This document shows, one piece after another, positions 18,708 to 26,914 of a stretch of DNA of 64,000 bases. The DNA is from Algoriphagus vanfongensis DSM 17529 (GTDB taxonomy: Bacteria > Bacteroidota > Bacteroidia > Cytophagales > Cyclobacteriaceae), in assembly GCF_000429465.1 (NCBI RefSeq), contig NZ_KE386906.1, positions 418,382 through 482,381 of the forward strand. Direction: 5' to 3'. Position 1 is the first letter of the stretch. The number at the start of each line of letters is the position of its first letter. The translations under genes and the position numbers were made by a program. The notes under the pieces were generated by a model. That model ran no database searches. It was given only the letters and a program-made list of their open reading frames with translations, and was not told the DNA's origin.

Positions 18708-20573
18708 ATGACAAAACTACTCAAATACCTACTTGCCGTATTTTTTATCGGCTTGGCAGCGGCCTGCGAAAATGAAGATTATCAAGGTCCTTTGCCTTAT
18801 CCTACACTGATGCAAACAGCCGAGGAATCCGGCCTGACTACTTTTGTGTCTGCGGTCAGAGCGATTCCAGGTTTGGAAGCTAGCCTTCAGGATCAAACCG
18901 AAATAACTGTTTTTGCCCCATCCAATCAAGCTTTTGAAAATGCCCTGATGGCTTTTGGAGCTTCCGATCTGAGCGAACTGATGATGAAGATCGGTGGAGC
19001 AATGAACCTAGAGACGGTGCTTGGTTTTCATGTGATTCCGGGTTCCTATTTGGTACGTCAGCTGGATGAAACAGCGACTATCACCACTTTGGCTGGTCAG
19101 CCTCTGCAAATCAATAATGACCTGGGAGCAGTGACAGTAATCGATGCGGCTGGCAATACATCTAGAGTCGTAGAGACAGATATCAAAATGGAGAATGGGG
19201 TAATTCATGTGATCGACCAAGTATTGATACCTTCCATCGAATTACCAAAACCTACCTTGGTAGAAGCTGCGCAAGATGCAGGCTTGACAACCTTGATTGC
19301 TGCTGTATCTGCAGTGGATGGATTGCCAGAAGCCTTACTGTCCGCAGAAGCGATTACCGTATTTGCACCTACCAATGAGGCATTTGCAGCTGCTCTCGAT
19401 GCTTTCGGTGCAGCAGATTTGGATGAATTGATCATCAAGCTGGGTGGAGTAGACAATTTGGAAAAAGTGTTGGGCTTCCATGTAGTGCCAGCAGTTGCTT
19501 TTTCTGGAGATCTGCAGGCGATGAATACATTCACTACCCTGTCTGGTCAGGAGATTATGGTGGAAGTATCCGGTAGTACGGTGACTGTGACAGATCAGTG
19601 GGGGAGAACTGCTCAGGTAGTTGCTGCAGATGTCGAGATTGCCAATGGCGTAGTGCACGTCATCAATAATGTCATGCTACCGGATCTGATGCTGCCTACC
19701 ATTGTGGAAGCTGCTCAATCGGCTGGTCTGACTACCTTGATTGATGCTGTGACTGCAGCAGATTTAGGAGAAACACTCTTGGGAGCAGAGGCGGTGACTG
19801 TCTTTGCGCCAAGCAATGATGCTTTTGCTGCAGCTTTGGATGCCTACGGTGCCGCAAATCTTGATCAACTCGTAGCCAAACTAGGAGGGATGGAAAATCT
19901 TCAGACCGTACTTGGATTTCATGTGGTGCCGGCTGTAGCTTTCTCTACAGATCTCGAAGCAACCAATACCTTTACCACACTTGCTGGACAAGATCTTATG
20001 GTAGAAATGTCTGCCTCTGGCGTGACTGTGACCGATGCGATGGGAAATACCGCTAATGTTGTTGTTGCCGATGTAGCCGTGGCAAATGGAGTAGTTCATG
20101 TGATCGATGGGGTTTTGCTTCCTGAGATCAGTTTGCCAAATGTGGTGGAGGCTGCTACCGCTGCCAACTTGACTGTGTTGCTAGATGCTGTGACAGCTGC
20201 AGGCCTTGGGTCTACACTTTTGGAGGCTGAAGCTATCACCGTTTTCGCTCCCACCAATGATGCCTTTGTCAATCTTCTAAATGAATTGGAGCTGTCCACT
20301 TTGCAGGAGCTGATAGATGCGATTGGAATAGAAGGAGTGCAGAAGGTATTAGGCTTTCACGTAGTACCGGCAACCGCCTTTTCTTTTGATTTGCAAGATG
20401 GTACACAGTCAGTGCCTACCCTAGCCGGAGAAAATTTGCAGGTCACTCGCACTGGAGCCACCGTCATGGTGATGGACAGTGAGGGTAATACCTACTCAGT
20501 AGTGGCTGCGGATGTTGCGATTGAAAATGGCGTAGTCCATGTCATCGACGGAGTGCTACTGCCATCTATGTAA
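18708..20573 (+). CDS. Lipoprotein with four fasciclin (FAS1) domains
   Basis: 621 residues. The lipoprotein signal peptide has its lipobox Cys at residue 20 (IGLAAAC). Four FAS1 domains of about 140-150 residues follow at about 31-172, 180-318, 326-462 and 470-620. Each contains an ITVFAPTNEAF-like block, a VLGFHVVPA block and a terminal NGVVHVIDxVLLP. Domains 2-4 are more alike than domain 1, suggesting internal duplication. FAS1 proteins are usually surface adhesion or matrix proteins, so anchoring in the outer membrane and a cell-cell or matrix contact role are inferred. The gene appears monocistronic. Confidence 0.92.
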   Translation: MTKLLKYLLAVFFIGLAAACENEDYQGPLPYPTLMQTAEESGLTTFVSAVRAIPGLEASLQDQTEITVFAPSNQAFENALMAFGASDLSELMMKIGGAMNLETVLGFHVIPGSYLVRQLDETATITTLAGQPLQINNDLGAVTVIDAAGNTSRVVETDIKMENGVIHVIDQVLIPSIELPKPTLVEAAQDAGLTTLIAAVSAVDGLPEALLSAEAITVFAPTNEAFAAALDAFGAADLDELIIKLGGVDNLEKVLGFHVVPAVAFSGDLQAMNTFTTLSGQEIMVEVSGSTVTVTDQWGRTAQVVAADVEIANGVVHVINNVMLPDLMLPTIVEAAQSAGLTTLIDAVTAADLGETLLGAEAVTVFAPSNDAFAAALDAYGAANLDQLVAKLGGMENLQTVLGFHVVPAVAFSTDLEATNTFTTLAGQDLMVEMSASGVTVTDAMGNTANVVVADVAVANGVVHVIDGVLLPEISLPNVVEAATAANLTVLLDAVTAAGLGSTLLEAEAITVFAPTNDAFVNLLNELELSTLQELIDAIGIEGVQKVLGFHVVPATAFSFDLQDGTQSVPTLAGENLQVTRTGATVMVMDSEGNTYSVVAADVAIENGVVHVIDGVLLPSM

Positions 20574-20746
20574 GTTAGTTTATTGGTTGAAAGGGGCTTG
20601 TCTCAGATCTTTTTTATTCGATCCAGTGATTTTAAAAACTAGATTGGATTAGGTTTGAGGCAGCTTCTTTTCTTATTAAACTTTTTGACACCCTTTTTCT
20701 TATCGTTAACCAAATAAACACAAGCTTATAGTTCTTTTGGAGCCAT

Positions 20747-20780
20747 CACGATTTTAATGCAGTTTACTTCTGCATTGTTA
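20747..20780 (+). repeat. Y2 copy of the fasciclin-flanking repeat
   Basis: CACGATTTTAATGCAGTTTA and the following CTTCTGCATTGTT line up with Y1 at 18452 on (CACGATTTTTATGGAGTTTA). Only a handful of mismatches in about 34 bp. Confidence 0.45.
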
Positions 20781-21000
20781 ATAAATGGTTTCTGGAGGCT
20801 TTCATCCGGATGGGTGAGCCTTGCGGGATTTTCGGTTTTGGACTGGATTGATCGCCGCTAAGAAAATGACTTAGCTCCCGAGAGACGAGGGAGATCCAGT
20901 CATTTTTAGGTGTGAAATCCAGAACAAAATTCCGCTGTTTTGCAGTTTAAAATATAGGGAAAAAAGATGCCAGCGGAAAGAAAAGACCGAGGCTCAAGGC

Positions 21001-21056
21001 TTTTTGCCTGCCCGCCTGTGTGCGGGGTTACTTTTTGGCCGCCAAAAAGTGACAAA
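21001..21056. repeat. Extragenic hairpin repeat (TTTTTGGCCGCCAAAAA type)
   Basis: CCCGC-N-GCGGG-like stem followed by the dyad TTACTTTTTGG-CCG-CCAAAAAGTGA (21028-21053). Elements with a GTTACTTTTTGGC...GCCAAAAAGTAAC core are widespread between genes in Cytophagales, from memory of such genomes. Only one copy is seen here. Confidence 0.5.
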
Positions 21057-21285
21057 GATAAAATCTATAAAAAAATGGAGGAAGGTGAATGCAATGTTGA
21101 TTCTCTAAAGAAAAATTAATCAATGATACATAGAAACTTTGCTTTCTGTAGGAGGAATTAGTTTAAAGGCCAACTTGCTTTTCCATTAAATTCCGGGTAG
21201 AACCGTTCTTTTCAACATCCTGTAGACCGCGGACAGCCGTCAGTGGTCGATTATCCTGTGCTAGCTAGGTATATATGTTGGTTAT

Positions 21286-21321
21286 TGGCAGAATTGCGGA
21301 TAATCAGATTAAGATTTTTTT
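21286..21321 (+). repeat. X2 copy of the fasciclin-flanking repeat
   Basis: TGGCAGAATTGCGGATAATC followed by AGATT and a T-run matches X1 at 18411 on (TGGCAAGATTGCGGACAATC then ATATT and a T-run). It lies 79 bp upstream of the LytTR gene, so here, as at X1, it sits in a gene's leader region. Confidence 0.45.
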
Positions 21322-21399
21322 AGTCCGTTTGCATCAAACAATCTTGAGAAGTCGAAAGTTAGGTAGTGGAAATAAAGCAAACCCAATAGACCCATTTCC

Positions 21400-22170
21400 A
21401 TGAACTTTTTGCTTATAGATCCAGATTCGGAAAACAGGAACTTTATCAAATCCATTCTATCCATGAGATTTCCAGAATGGAATCTCCTGCAGGAATCCAC
21501 AGATTTTGATCTTCTCCAAAAGGATTGTTTGCCGACTAGCGAATTAGATTTGATCATCAGTCAGGCAAGAATAGGAGAGAGACTACTTTTTGATCATTTA
21601 CCACTTGGTAACAAACAAATCCCGATAGTATTGATCCATGAGGATGAAAGTCTGGCGATCCAGTCGCATTCCCATTTTTGTCTGGGGTATCTGCTTTCTC
21701 CGTTAAGTGAAAAGTCCGTGATACAGATTTTTCAAAAAATCAGAATGATTCAGAACTATTCCTTTTCAGAAAAATCAAAAAACTGGATGAATAGAAGTTT
21801 TTTAAAGCATTCTATTTCAGAGGTATATAAGAAGCGATTTTTAGCGAAAGTTGGAAATAAATATGTCTACATCCCTGTAGAGAGTATTGCCTATTTTTAT
21901 TCTGACCAGGGGATTACATATCTGGTGGAGGCTCGCTATTCCAGTAAGTATATTGTAGAGTATAGTTTGCTTGAGCTGGAGTCCAAGCTGCTGGACCCCT
22001 TCAAGTTTTATAGGATCAATCGCTCAATTATTGTGCATTTGGATGGCTTGGTAGAAATCAAACCCTATCTCAATGGCAGGCTTTCCTTAACTCTCTCTGT
22101 CAAGAGCGAAGAAGCGTTGGTTGTGGCTAGAGAAAGAGTCCCCGAGTTTAAAAGTTGGTTGGATCAGTAG
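21400..22170 (+). CDS. LytTR-family DNA-binding regulator with degenerate receiver domain
   Basis: 256 residues. Residues about 1-120 have the length and alternating hydrophobic pattern of a response-regulator receiver (MNFLLIDPDSENRNFIKSIL). However, the strand that normally carries the phosphorylated Asp reads LDLIISQARIGE, so the acceptor is missing. Residues about 145-256 are a LytTR domain (FLAKVGNKYVYIPVESIAYFYS ... RINRSIIVHLDGLVEIKPY). It probably binds DNA without phosphorylation control. No histidine kinase is nearby. The target is unknown; the fasciclin gene upstream is a candidate only by proximity. Confidence 0.85.
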   Translation: MNFLLIDPDSENRNFIKSILSMRFPEWNLLQESTDFDLLQKDCLPTSELDLIISQARIGERLLFDHLPLGNKQIPIVLIHEDESLAIQSHSHFCLGYLLSPLSEKSVIQIFQKIRMIQNYSFSEKSKNWMNRSFLKHSISEVYKKRFLAKVGNKYVYIPVESIAYFYSDQGITYLVEARYSSKYIVEYSLLELESKLLDPFKFYRINRSIIVHLDGLVEIKPYLNGRLSLTLSVKSEEALVVARERVPEFKSWLDQ

Positions 22171-22290
22171 TCAGAAAAGTCAGAAGGATGAAGCTGAATG
22201 GTTGTCCGATGCCGGATGTAAGAAGCTGGAGGTTGGAAGTTGGGAAGTTGGAAGACAGTAGACGGAAAACAAAAATTGGAAAACCGAACG

Positions 22291-22379
22291 AATCCCCCTT
22301 GAAGGAGTTACGACCAATTGGAACGCAAAATCATGTCAAAGGGGGTTAGGGGGATTGATCCTGTCCCAAAGAATTATGG
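22291..22379 (+). repeat. 89-bp element, copy 1
   Basis: Begins AATCCCCCTTGAAGGAG, contains the matching inner arm GGGGGATT about 57 bp in, and ends in a GATCCTGTCCCAAAGAATTA tail. The arms AATCCCCC/GGGGGATT could form a long hairpin. Confidence 0.85.
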
Positions 22380-22532
22380 CAGTTCTAAATCAGAAGACGG
22401 GAAGTGGAAGTGATCAGTCCCGATAATTATCGGGATCAGTCGCAGTGGTCAGATTATAAAGTACGAAGGTGCAAATACGAAATTCGGTCGGGAGCTTTGG
22501 AAGCAGGAAGTTGGAGGTTGGAAGACGGGACA

Positions 22533-22621
22533 AATCCCCCTTGAAGGAGTTCTCACCATTTGGAACACAAAATCATGTCAAAGGGGGCTGGGGGGATTGA
22601 TCCTGTCCCAAAGAATTATGG
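22533..22621 (+). repeat. 89-bp element, copy 2
   Basis: Same length and ends as copy 1, with a few substitutions. The inner arm GGGGGATT is at 22591-22598. Confidence 0.85.
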
Positions 22622-22773
22622 GAGGAATGTTTGGAAGAATTTAAATCCGAGTTCTAAGTCAGAAGACGGGAAGTGGAAGTGATCAGTGGTCAGATTATAA
22701 AGTACGAAGGTGGAAATACAAAATTCGGTCGGGAGGCTTGAAAGCAGGAAGTTGGAGGTTGGATAACCGAACG

Positions 22774-22862
22774 AATCCCCCTTGAAGGAGTTCTCACCAT
22801 TTGGAACACAAAATCATGTCAAAGAGGGCTGGGGGGATTGATCCTGTCCCAAAGAATTATGG
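22774..22862 (+). repeat. 89-bp element, copy 3
   Basis: Nearly identical to copy 2, with one visible change in the G-run region (AAAGAGGGCT). Confidence 0.85.
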
Positions 22863-22933
22863 GAAGGATTATTGGAACTGGTTAATTGGAAAAACAGGTA
22901 GTAAGCGGTAGCTAGGACCAACCCATCAAAGCT

Positions 22934-23015
22934 ACGAAATGAGCCGCTGTGTGGCGATTTGATTGTAGAAGAGAGATGCGAATTAACGAAAGAGCTCCAG
23001 AGGAGCGATTTGATA
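22934..23015 (+). repeat. Extragenic element with GGCGATTTGAT / GAGCGATTTGAT half-units
   Basis: Two related pieces, GCCGCTGTGTGGCGATTTGA (22943 on) and AGAGCTCCAGAGGAGCGATT (22990 on), each a small hairpin followed by CGATTTGAT. From memory this pattern (hairpin plus GCGAxxTGTTTATAG-like) is a common dispersed element in Bacteroidota. A relative in the opposite orientation is at 37905-38020. The rest of the gap to 23145 shows nothing recognisable. Confidence 0.5.
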
Positions 23016-23145
23016 TCTTACTTGTTCGAGGTTTGCAATTGCCAGCGTATATCCCTTTTCCTAATCCTAGTCAGTATGGTTTTGACCCCAAACCAACCTA
23101 TAGTCACTTGAAGGGAAATAGATCATAACTACTTGAGACCAAAGG

Positions 23146-24717
23146 CTACGCGATATCCTCTGAAGGCCCGGCAGGAGGGACCAATATCACTTTTTCTTTT
23201 TCCACTCTCACCGCTCCTGGTGCCAATCCTTTCATTTTTCGGACAAACTTGGCCTCTGTATAGATCACCGGTGCAAGACTATCGGACTTGAGCTTGGAAT
23301 AGAATGCTGCAAGAGAGGCTGCCCGCTCCAAGACGTATGTAGGTATACTGAGCTTGCCCTTATTTCGGATGACGACATGAGAGCCTGCTACCTGTCTAGC
23401 GTGCAACCAGAGATCTTCTTTGTGGATAAAGTTTCGCAGCATCTCATCATTGTCCTTGGCGGATTTGCCCACCCAAACCGAAAATCCATTGATCTCGAAT
23501 TGCCTGAAAGGAAGATTGAGCTGTTCCTTCTGCAAGGCCTTGTCCTCCTGATTACTTTTCTTAAAGTCTTTCAGGTCCCGAAACCCTTCCATCAACTCCA
23601 GTTGAAAAACTTTCTCCTCCAGCTCTGTGACTTTCGCTTCCTTGGCTTGAATAGCCTGCTCTATCTGGTTTACCTCGATTTGTCGGTTTTTATTCTTTCT
23701 GTACAGATTTTCAGCCAATTCACTGGCTTTTTGATTGGGTTTCAACTGTACTTTTAGCTTTTCTCCAGTATAAAAATTATCCAGCTCATAGCTTGACACT
23801 CCTTGCTGAAACACATGTAGATTAGCCATGATCACATCTGCTACCTGGGAGGGAGGTTGGGAATGGATCAGTTCCTCTAGCTTTTGCCTGGATTTGTGGA
23901 TGTAGTTTTGGGTCTTTTTCAGTTCATCCCCATACTTTTTGAGAAGCTGCTTTTTTTCTTTTTCAAAATTTCCGATGACCAAGGCCTTATAAAAAAGCTC
24001 ATTGACAGCCTGAAGGGGATCAGAAAAGGTTTGCTGAGCCTGCTGAGCAGGGAGCAAGGTGAGGAAAATGTCACCTTCAGATTCCGCCAGGGAAAACAGG
24101 GGCGTTTCCAGCATATCCATCACAGCCTGAATGAGTTCCCACTTTCTATCCAGATCAGCTTCTATATAGCCTTCATTTTTGAGCCACTCCCTCGGGACTT
24201 TTCCTAGCGTCGGCAGAAACTGAGAGGCATTGCCATTTAGTCTTTCAAACTCTTCGCGGCTCAGATCCAAGTTTTTCTCCAGCTCTCTCCAATCCAGATT
24301 TTTGTCTTCCCGAAATTCATTCCTGAATACTTTGACCGGAACAGTCTCTCCCGCTTCATAGTAAAGCACATTGCTTCTATTTCCATGCAGCTTGAAAAGC
24401 AAGAGTGCTCCAGACTCCATCAAAAAATAAAATGCCCGCTCAAAACGCAGTACTTGACAGCTTTGGATCTTTTCACCGATCAATTCCTGAAAAAGATCAA
24501 TAGAGTTTCTTTTGGCCCGGCTAAACTTTTCGGGAAATGAATAGTAAATCTGAGGCGGTAGAAAATGCGCCCGAATGTACCTTTCTCCTGCTTCACTTTG
24601 CGTTTGGATGATCAGTTCGTCTTTACTTTGAGAAAAGCAGGAGGTAATAGTTTTTCCCCGAAATTCTTCAGCAAGACTTGGACAGAGATAGGTGAGAAAA
24701 TGATAATTGAGATGCAT
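23146..24717 (-). CDS. rqcH: NFACT-family protein, RqcH/Rqc2 homologue
   Basis: 523 residues, normal for bacterial NFACT proteins. It has an N-terminal NFACT-N domain (from MHLNYHFLTYL through RFERAFYFLMESGALLLFKLHGNRSN), a central coiled-coil of about 150 residues (about 265-420, rich in K/E/Q) and a C-terminal NFACT-R domain (FSVWVGKSAKDNDEMLRNFIHKEDLWLHARQVAGSHVVIR). RqcH binds obstructed 50S subunits and recruits tRNA-Ala to add alanine tails to stalled peptides. It is the last gene of a minus-strand run with two response-regulator genes and overlaps the metallo-hydrolase by one base. Confidence 0.85.
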   Translation of the reverse strand: MHLNYHFLTYLCPSLAEEFRGKTITSCFSQSKDELIIQTQSEAGERYIRAHFLPPQIYYSFPEKFSRAKRNSIDLFQELIGEKIQSCQVLRFERAFYFLMESGALLLFKLHGNRSNVLYYEAGETVPVKVFRNEFREDKNLDWRELEKNLDLSREEFERLNGNASQFLPTLGKVPREWLKNEGYIEADLDRKWELIQAVMDMLETPLFSLAESEGDIFLTLLPAQQAQQTFSDPLQAVNELFYKALVIGNFEKEKKQLLKKYGDELKKTQNYIHKSRQKLEELIHSQPPSQVADVIMANLHVFQQGVSSYELDNFYTGEKLKVQLKPNQKASELAENLYRKNKNRQIEVNQIEQAIQAKEAKVTELEEKVFQLELMEGFRDLKDFKKSNQEDKALQKEQLNLPFRQFEINGFSVWVGKSAKDNDEMLRNFIHKEDLWLHARQVAGSHVVIRNKGKLSIPTYVLERAASLAAFYSKLKSDSLAPVIYTEAKFVRKMKGLAPGAVRVEKEKVILVPPAGPSEDIA

Positions 24718-25481
24718 CAGGACAAAGATAGCTCCAAGCCGTCAAAGGCAAGGTGTATTCCCGGAGGAAGCTCTTTCTCAACCTCAGAATGAAGCCCCAA
24801 CTTATGCGAAATATGGGTGAAATAGGTGTTTTTGGCTCCCAAAACTTCTGCCATTTCTATGGCTTCATCCAATGTGAAATGGGAAATATGGGGAGTTTTT
24901 TGCAAGGCATTGATGACTACTGTCTCAGAGCCTCGGATCAGTTGGATGGAGGATTCAGGGATATGATTGGCGTCTGTGATGTAGGTGAAATCGGCGATAC
25001 GAAAACCCAAAACCGGAAGCTTATAATGCATAACCGGAATAGGGCTGATGCCGACGCCTTCTATGGAAAATGGATGTTCATCGATCTCGACAGTTTCGAT
25101 CTGGGGCACCCCGGGATATTTATTTGCAGAAAATACATAAGAAAACTCCCGTTGGATTTGCTCCAAAACCTGCTTCCTGGCAAAAATCGGCATGTCTTTC
25201 TGCTGCTTGAAATTGAAAGGGCGGATATCGTCCAGGCCTGCTGTATGGTCCTTGTGCTCATGGGTAAAGAGCACCGCATCCAGCTGTGATATTCTTCCCT
25301 GAAGCATCTGCGCACGAAAATCCGGTCCCGTGTCTATCACCAGATGCAGTCCATTTATTTCTATGAAAATGGAGGAGCGGGTTCTTTTGTCGCGGAAATC
25401 CAAAGAACGACAAACCTCACAGTCACAGGTGATCACAGGGACTCCCTGAGAGGTGCCGGTTCCTAGGAATCTGACTCTCAA
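24717..25481 (-). CDS. MBL-fold metallo-hydrolase (PhnP/LipB-associated type)
   Basis: 254 residues. The metal-binding motif is THEHKDHTAGLDD, with the early GTGTSQGVPVITCDCEVC segment (two close cysteines) and later MHYKLPVLGFRIADFTYITDANHIP and FTHISHKLG. This matches the PhnP-like cyclic phosphate phosphodiesterase/MBL subgroup common in Bacteroidota. The exact substrate is unknown. The start overlaps the previous stop by 4 bp and the end overlaps rqcH. Confidence 0.88.
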   Translation of the reverse strand: MRVRFLGTGTSQGVPVITCDCEVCRSLDFRDKRTRSSIFIEINGLHLVIDTGPDFRAQMLQGRISQLDAVLFTHEHKDHTAGLDDIRPFNFKQQKDMPIFARKQVLEQIQREFSYVFSANKYPGVPQIETVEIDEHPFSIEGVGISPIPVMHYKLPVLGFRIADFTYITDANHIPESSIQLIRGSETVVINALQKTPHISHFTLDEAIEMAEVLGAKNTYFTHISHKLGLHSEVEKELPPGIHLAFDGLELSLS

Positions 25482-25756
25482 AATTTTAACTGGGTTTGTT
25501 TCAACTCCTTGAGGAAGTCCTGAGCTGATTTTTCCTTGAAATCTTGTGGATTAAACTGCAGCTCTCCCAGAATGTCGATCAATGCATTGATCTTGCCTTC
25601 CAGTGGAAAATATTTATTGACGATGACGATTTTGGTGTCTTTCAATACACAGTAGCCGGACTTGAAACTCCCTTTTTCGTAGCGCAACATATAGTCAGAG
25701 GCCGCAAAGAGATTTTCCAGTTTGTCCAAAAAATGCTTCGTGTATTTAATCGCCAT
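25478..25756 (-). CDS. Small conserved-looking protein of unknown function
   Basis: 92 residues, soluble, mixed alpha/beta. It contains the pattern YEKGSFKSGYCVLKDTKIVI followed by VNKYFPLEGKINALIDIL. I recognise no domain. It is wedged with 1-4-bp spacing between a response regulator and the MBL hydrolase, so it is translated with them. The tight coupling makes it a real gene; the function is not inferable. Confidence 0.75.
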   Translation of the reverse strand: MAIKYTKHFLDKLENLFAASDYMLRYEKGSFKSGYCVLKDTKIVIVNKYFPLEGKINALIDILGELQFNPQDFKEKSAQDFLKELKQTQLKF

Positions 25757-26134
25757 TTAGCTGAGAAATTTTTTGACAGTAGCCAATACCTGATCGTAGT
25801 CTAGGGGTTTTTGGATAAAGGCATCAAAACCGGCCTTGCGAAAATCATCGTGGGTCAGGTTGTGAATATTACCGGAAATCGCAATGATGGGCAATTTTGA
25901 TTTCGTCTCATCAGGCAAGTTTCTGATGGCCTTGGTGCAAGAGATCCCGTCCAATACAGGCATGCTTATGTCCATCAAGATCAGATCATAGTCACCTTTT
26001 TCCAACAAGTCCAATACCTGCTTCCCATTTCGGGCAGCGGTCATCTCGTAGTTTTCAAAGGCCAGAACGTTTTTTGTGAGGTTGATGATGACGGAACTGT
26101 CTTCGCCTACCAATATTTTTTTGGGCTTACTCAT
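25757..26134 (-). CDS. Single-domain response regulator (CheY-like)
   Basis: 125 residues, one receiver domain: the acidic pair near 11-12 (GEDSS), phospho-acceptor Asp55 (LILMDISMP), Ser/Thr at IAISGN and Lys in FIQKPLDYDQV. No output domain. It overlaps the upstream receiver-HPt gene by 4 bp. Together they look like the tail of a phosphorelay, but no kinase is encoded here. Confidence 0.92.
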   Translation of the reverse strand: MSKPKKILVGEDSSVIINLTKNVLAFENYEMTAARNGKQVLDLLEKGDYDLILMDISMPVLDGISCTKAIRNLPDETKSKLPIIAISGNIHNLTHDDFRKAGFDAFIQKPLDYDQVLATVKKFLS

Positions 26135-26883
26135 GGTTCAAAAATAGTTGCTTCATTTAAATATTTATGAAAAGACTCAAATTCCTTTTGGAGATTTTCA
26201 AATTGAATTCTGAACTCCTCCATGTTTCCGTTTTTAGCCGCAATTTCTGTTTTTTGAGTGGCTAGAAAGAGACGGTTGGCACCTAAAGTTCCCGAATTTC
26301 CCTTGAGAATATGCAGAGAGGCGGGGATGTCTTCCTCCTGCTGCGAAGAGAGCTGCTCCCGGATCTGATGCAGAATGGTCTTGGATTCTAGGACAAAATC
26401 CAAGTAGACCTGCTTGATCATTTCCGGTTTATTGTATTTGCCCAACTGCTCTACTACATCCGAATCCAGGATGACATCTTTCAGTTCGACACTGTCTTGT
26501 TCAGTTTCGGACTGAAGGGGTTTGTTGATAAAACCCTGAACAATCTCAATAAATTCCCTTGGCCTGATAGGTTTGGTGATAAATTCATCAAAACCCTGAG
26601 TCAGGAAAGCTTTGCGATCGGACTCATCTGCATAGGCAGTCACCGCTATAATAGGACAGCTTGCGAGGGACTCGTTTCGGATTTGATTGAGAGTAGAGAT
26701 GCCATCGAGATGAGGCATTTGTATATCCATCAATATCAGATCAAAATCCTGGGATTTTACTTTCTCTATTGCCTCCAGTCCATTGGTAGCACTTTGGTAG
26801 TTCCAGATCTGCCCGATGAGGTTTTCAAAAAGCTTGCGGTTGAGTTCATTGTCCTCAACGATCAAAATATTTTTGCTTTTCAT
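26131..26883 (-). CDS. Response regulator with C-terminal histidine phosphotransfer (HPt) domain
   Basis: 250 residues. The receiver domain (about 4-120) has phospho-acceptor Asp53 (LILMDIQMPHLDG) and FITKPIRP. The HPt domain (about 140-245) has His191 in SLHILKGNSGTLGA. This receiver-HPt order is what remains of a hybrid kinase without its kinase core. It probably shuttles phosphate between a distant kinase and a response regulator such as the next gene. It heads the five-gene minus-strand run and is divergent from miaA, with only 31 bp between them. Confidence 0.9.
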   Translation of the reverse strand: MKSKNILIVEDNELNRKLFENLIGQIWNYQSATNGLEAIEKVKSQDFDLILMDIQMPHLDGISTLNQIRNESLASCPIIAVTAYADESDRKAFLTQGFDEFITKPIRPREFIEIVQGFINKPLQSETEQDSVELKDVILDSDVVEQLGKYNKPEMIKQVYLDFVLESKTILHQIREQLSSQQEEDIPASLHILKGNSGTLGANRLFLATQKTEIAAKNGNMEEFRIQFENLQKEFESFHKYLNEATIFEP

Positions 26884-26914
26884 CCTTTAGTTTAGAATTT
26901 TACTGCAAGAATCC

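Larger units (their letters stand above)
20574..21399. other. 826-bp non-coding gap with several repeats
   Basis: No coding potential is seen. The gap holds the Y2 segment (20747-20780) and X2 segment (21286-21321) that match the fasciclin upstream region, and a hairpin repeat at 21001-21056. No clear terminator with a T-run directly follows the fasciclin stop. The remainder shows nothing I recognise. Confidence 0.5.
22171..22925 (+). repeat. Purine-rich composite repeat array with a tandem unit of about 242 bp
   Basis: Filled with recurring words (GGAAGTTGGAGGTTGGAAGA, GGAAGTGGAAGTGATCAG, GTACGAAGGTG). An 89-bp element starts at 22291, 22533 and 22774, i.e. every 241-242 bp, and the roughly 152-bp sequences between copies are also homologous. 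There are therefore two full tandem units plus a partial one. The second unit carries an extra 28 bp containing the palindrome CCCGATAATTATCGGG (22419-22434). No coding potential. The reverse-complement words fill the gaps from 27.8 to 40.6 kb. Confidence 0.85.

Noticed and set aside
22171..22925. CRISPR array in the periodic repeat region
   Set aside because: Units are about 242 bp with homologous spacers rather than 24-48-bp repeats with unique spacers, and there are no cas genes.
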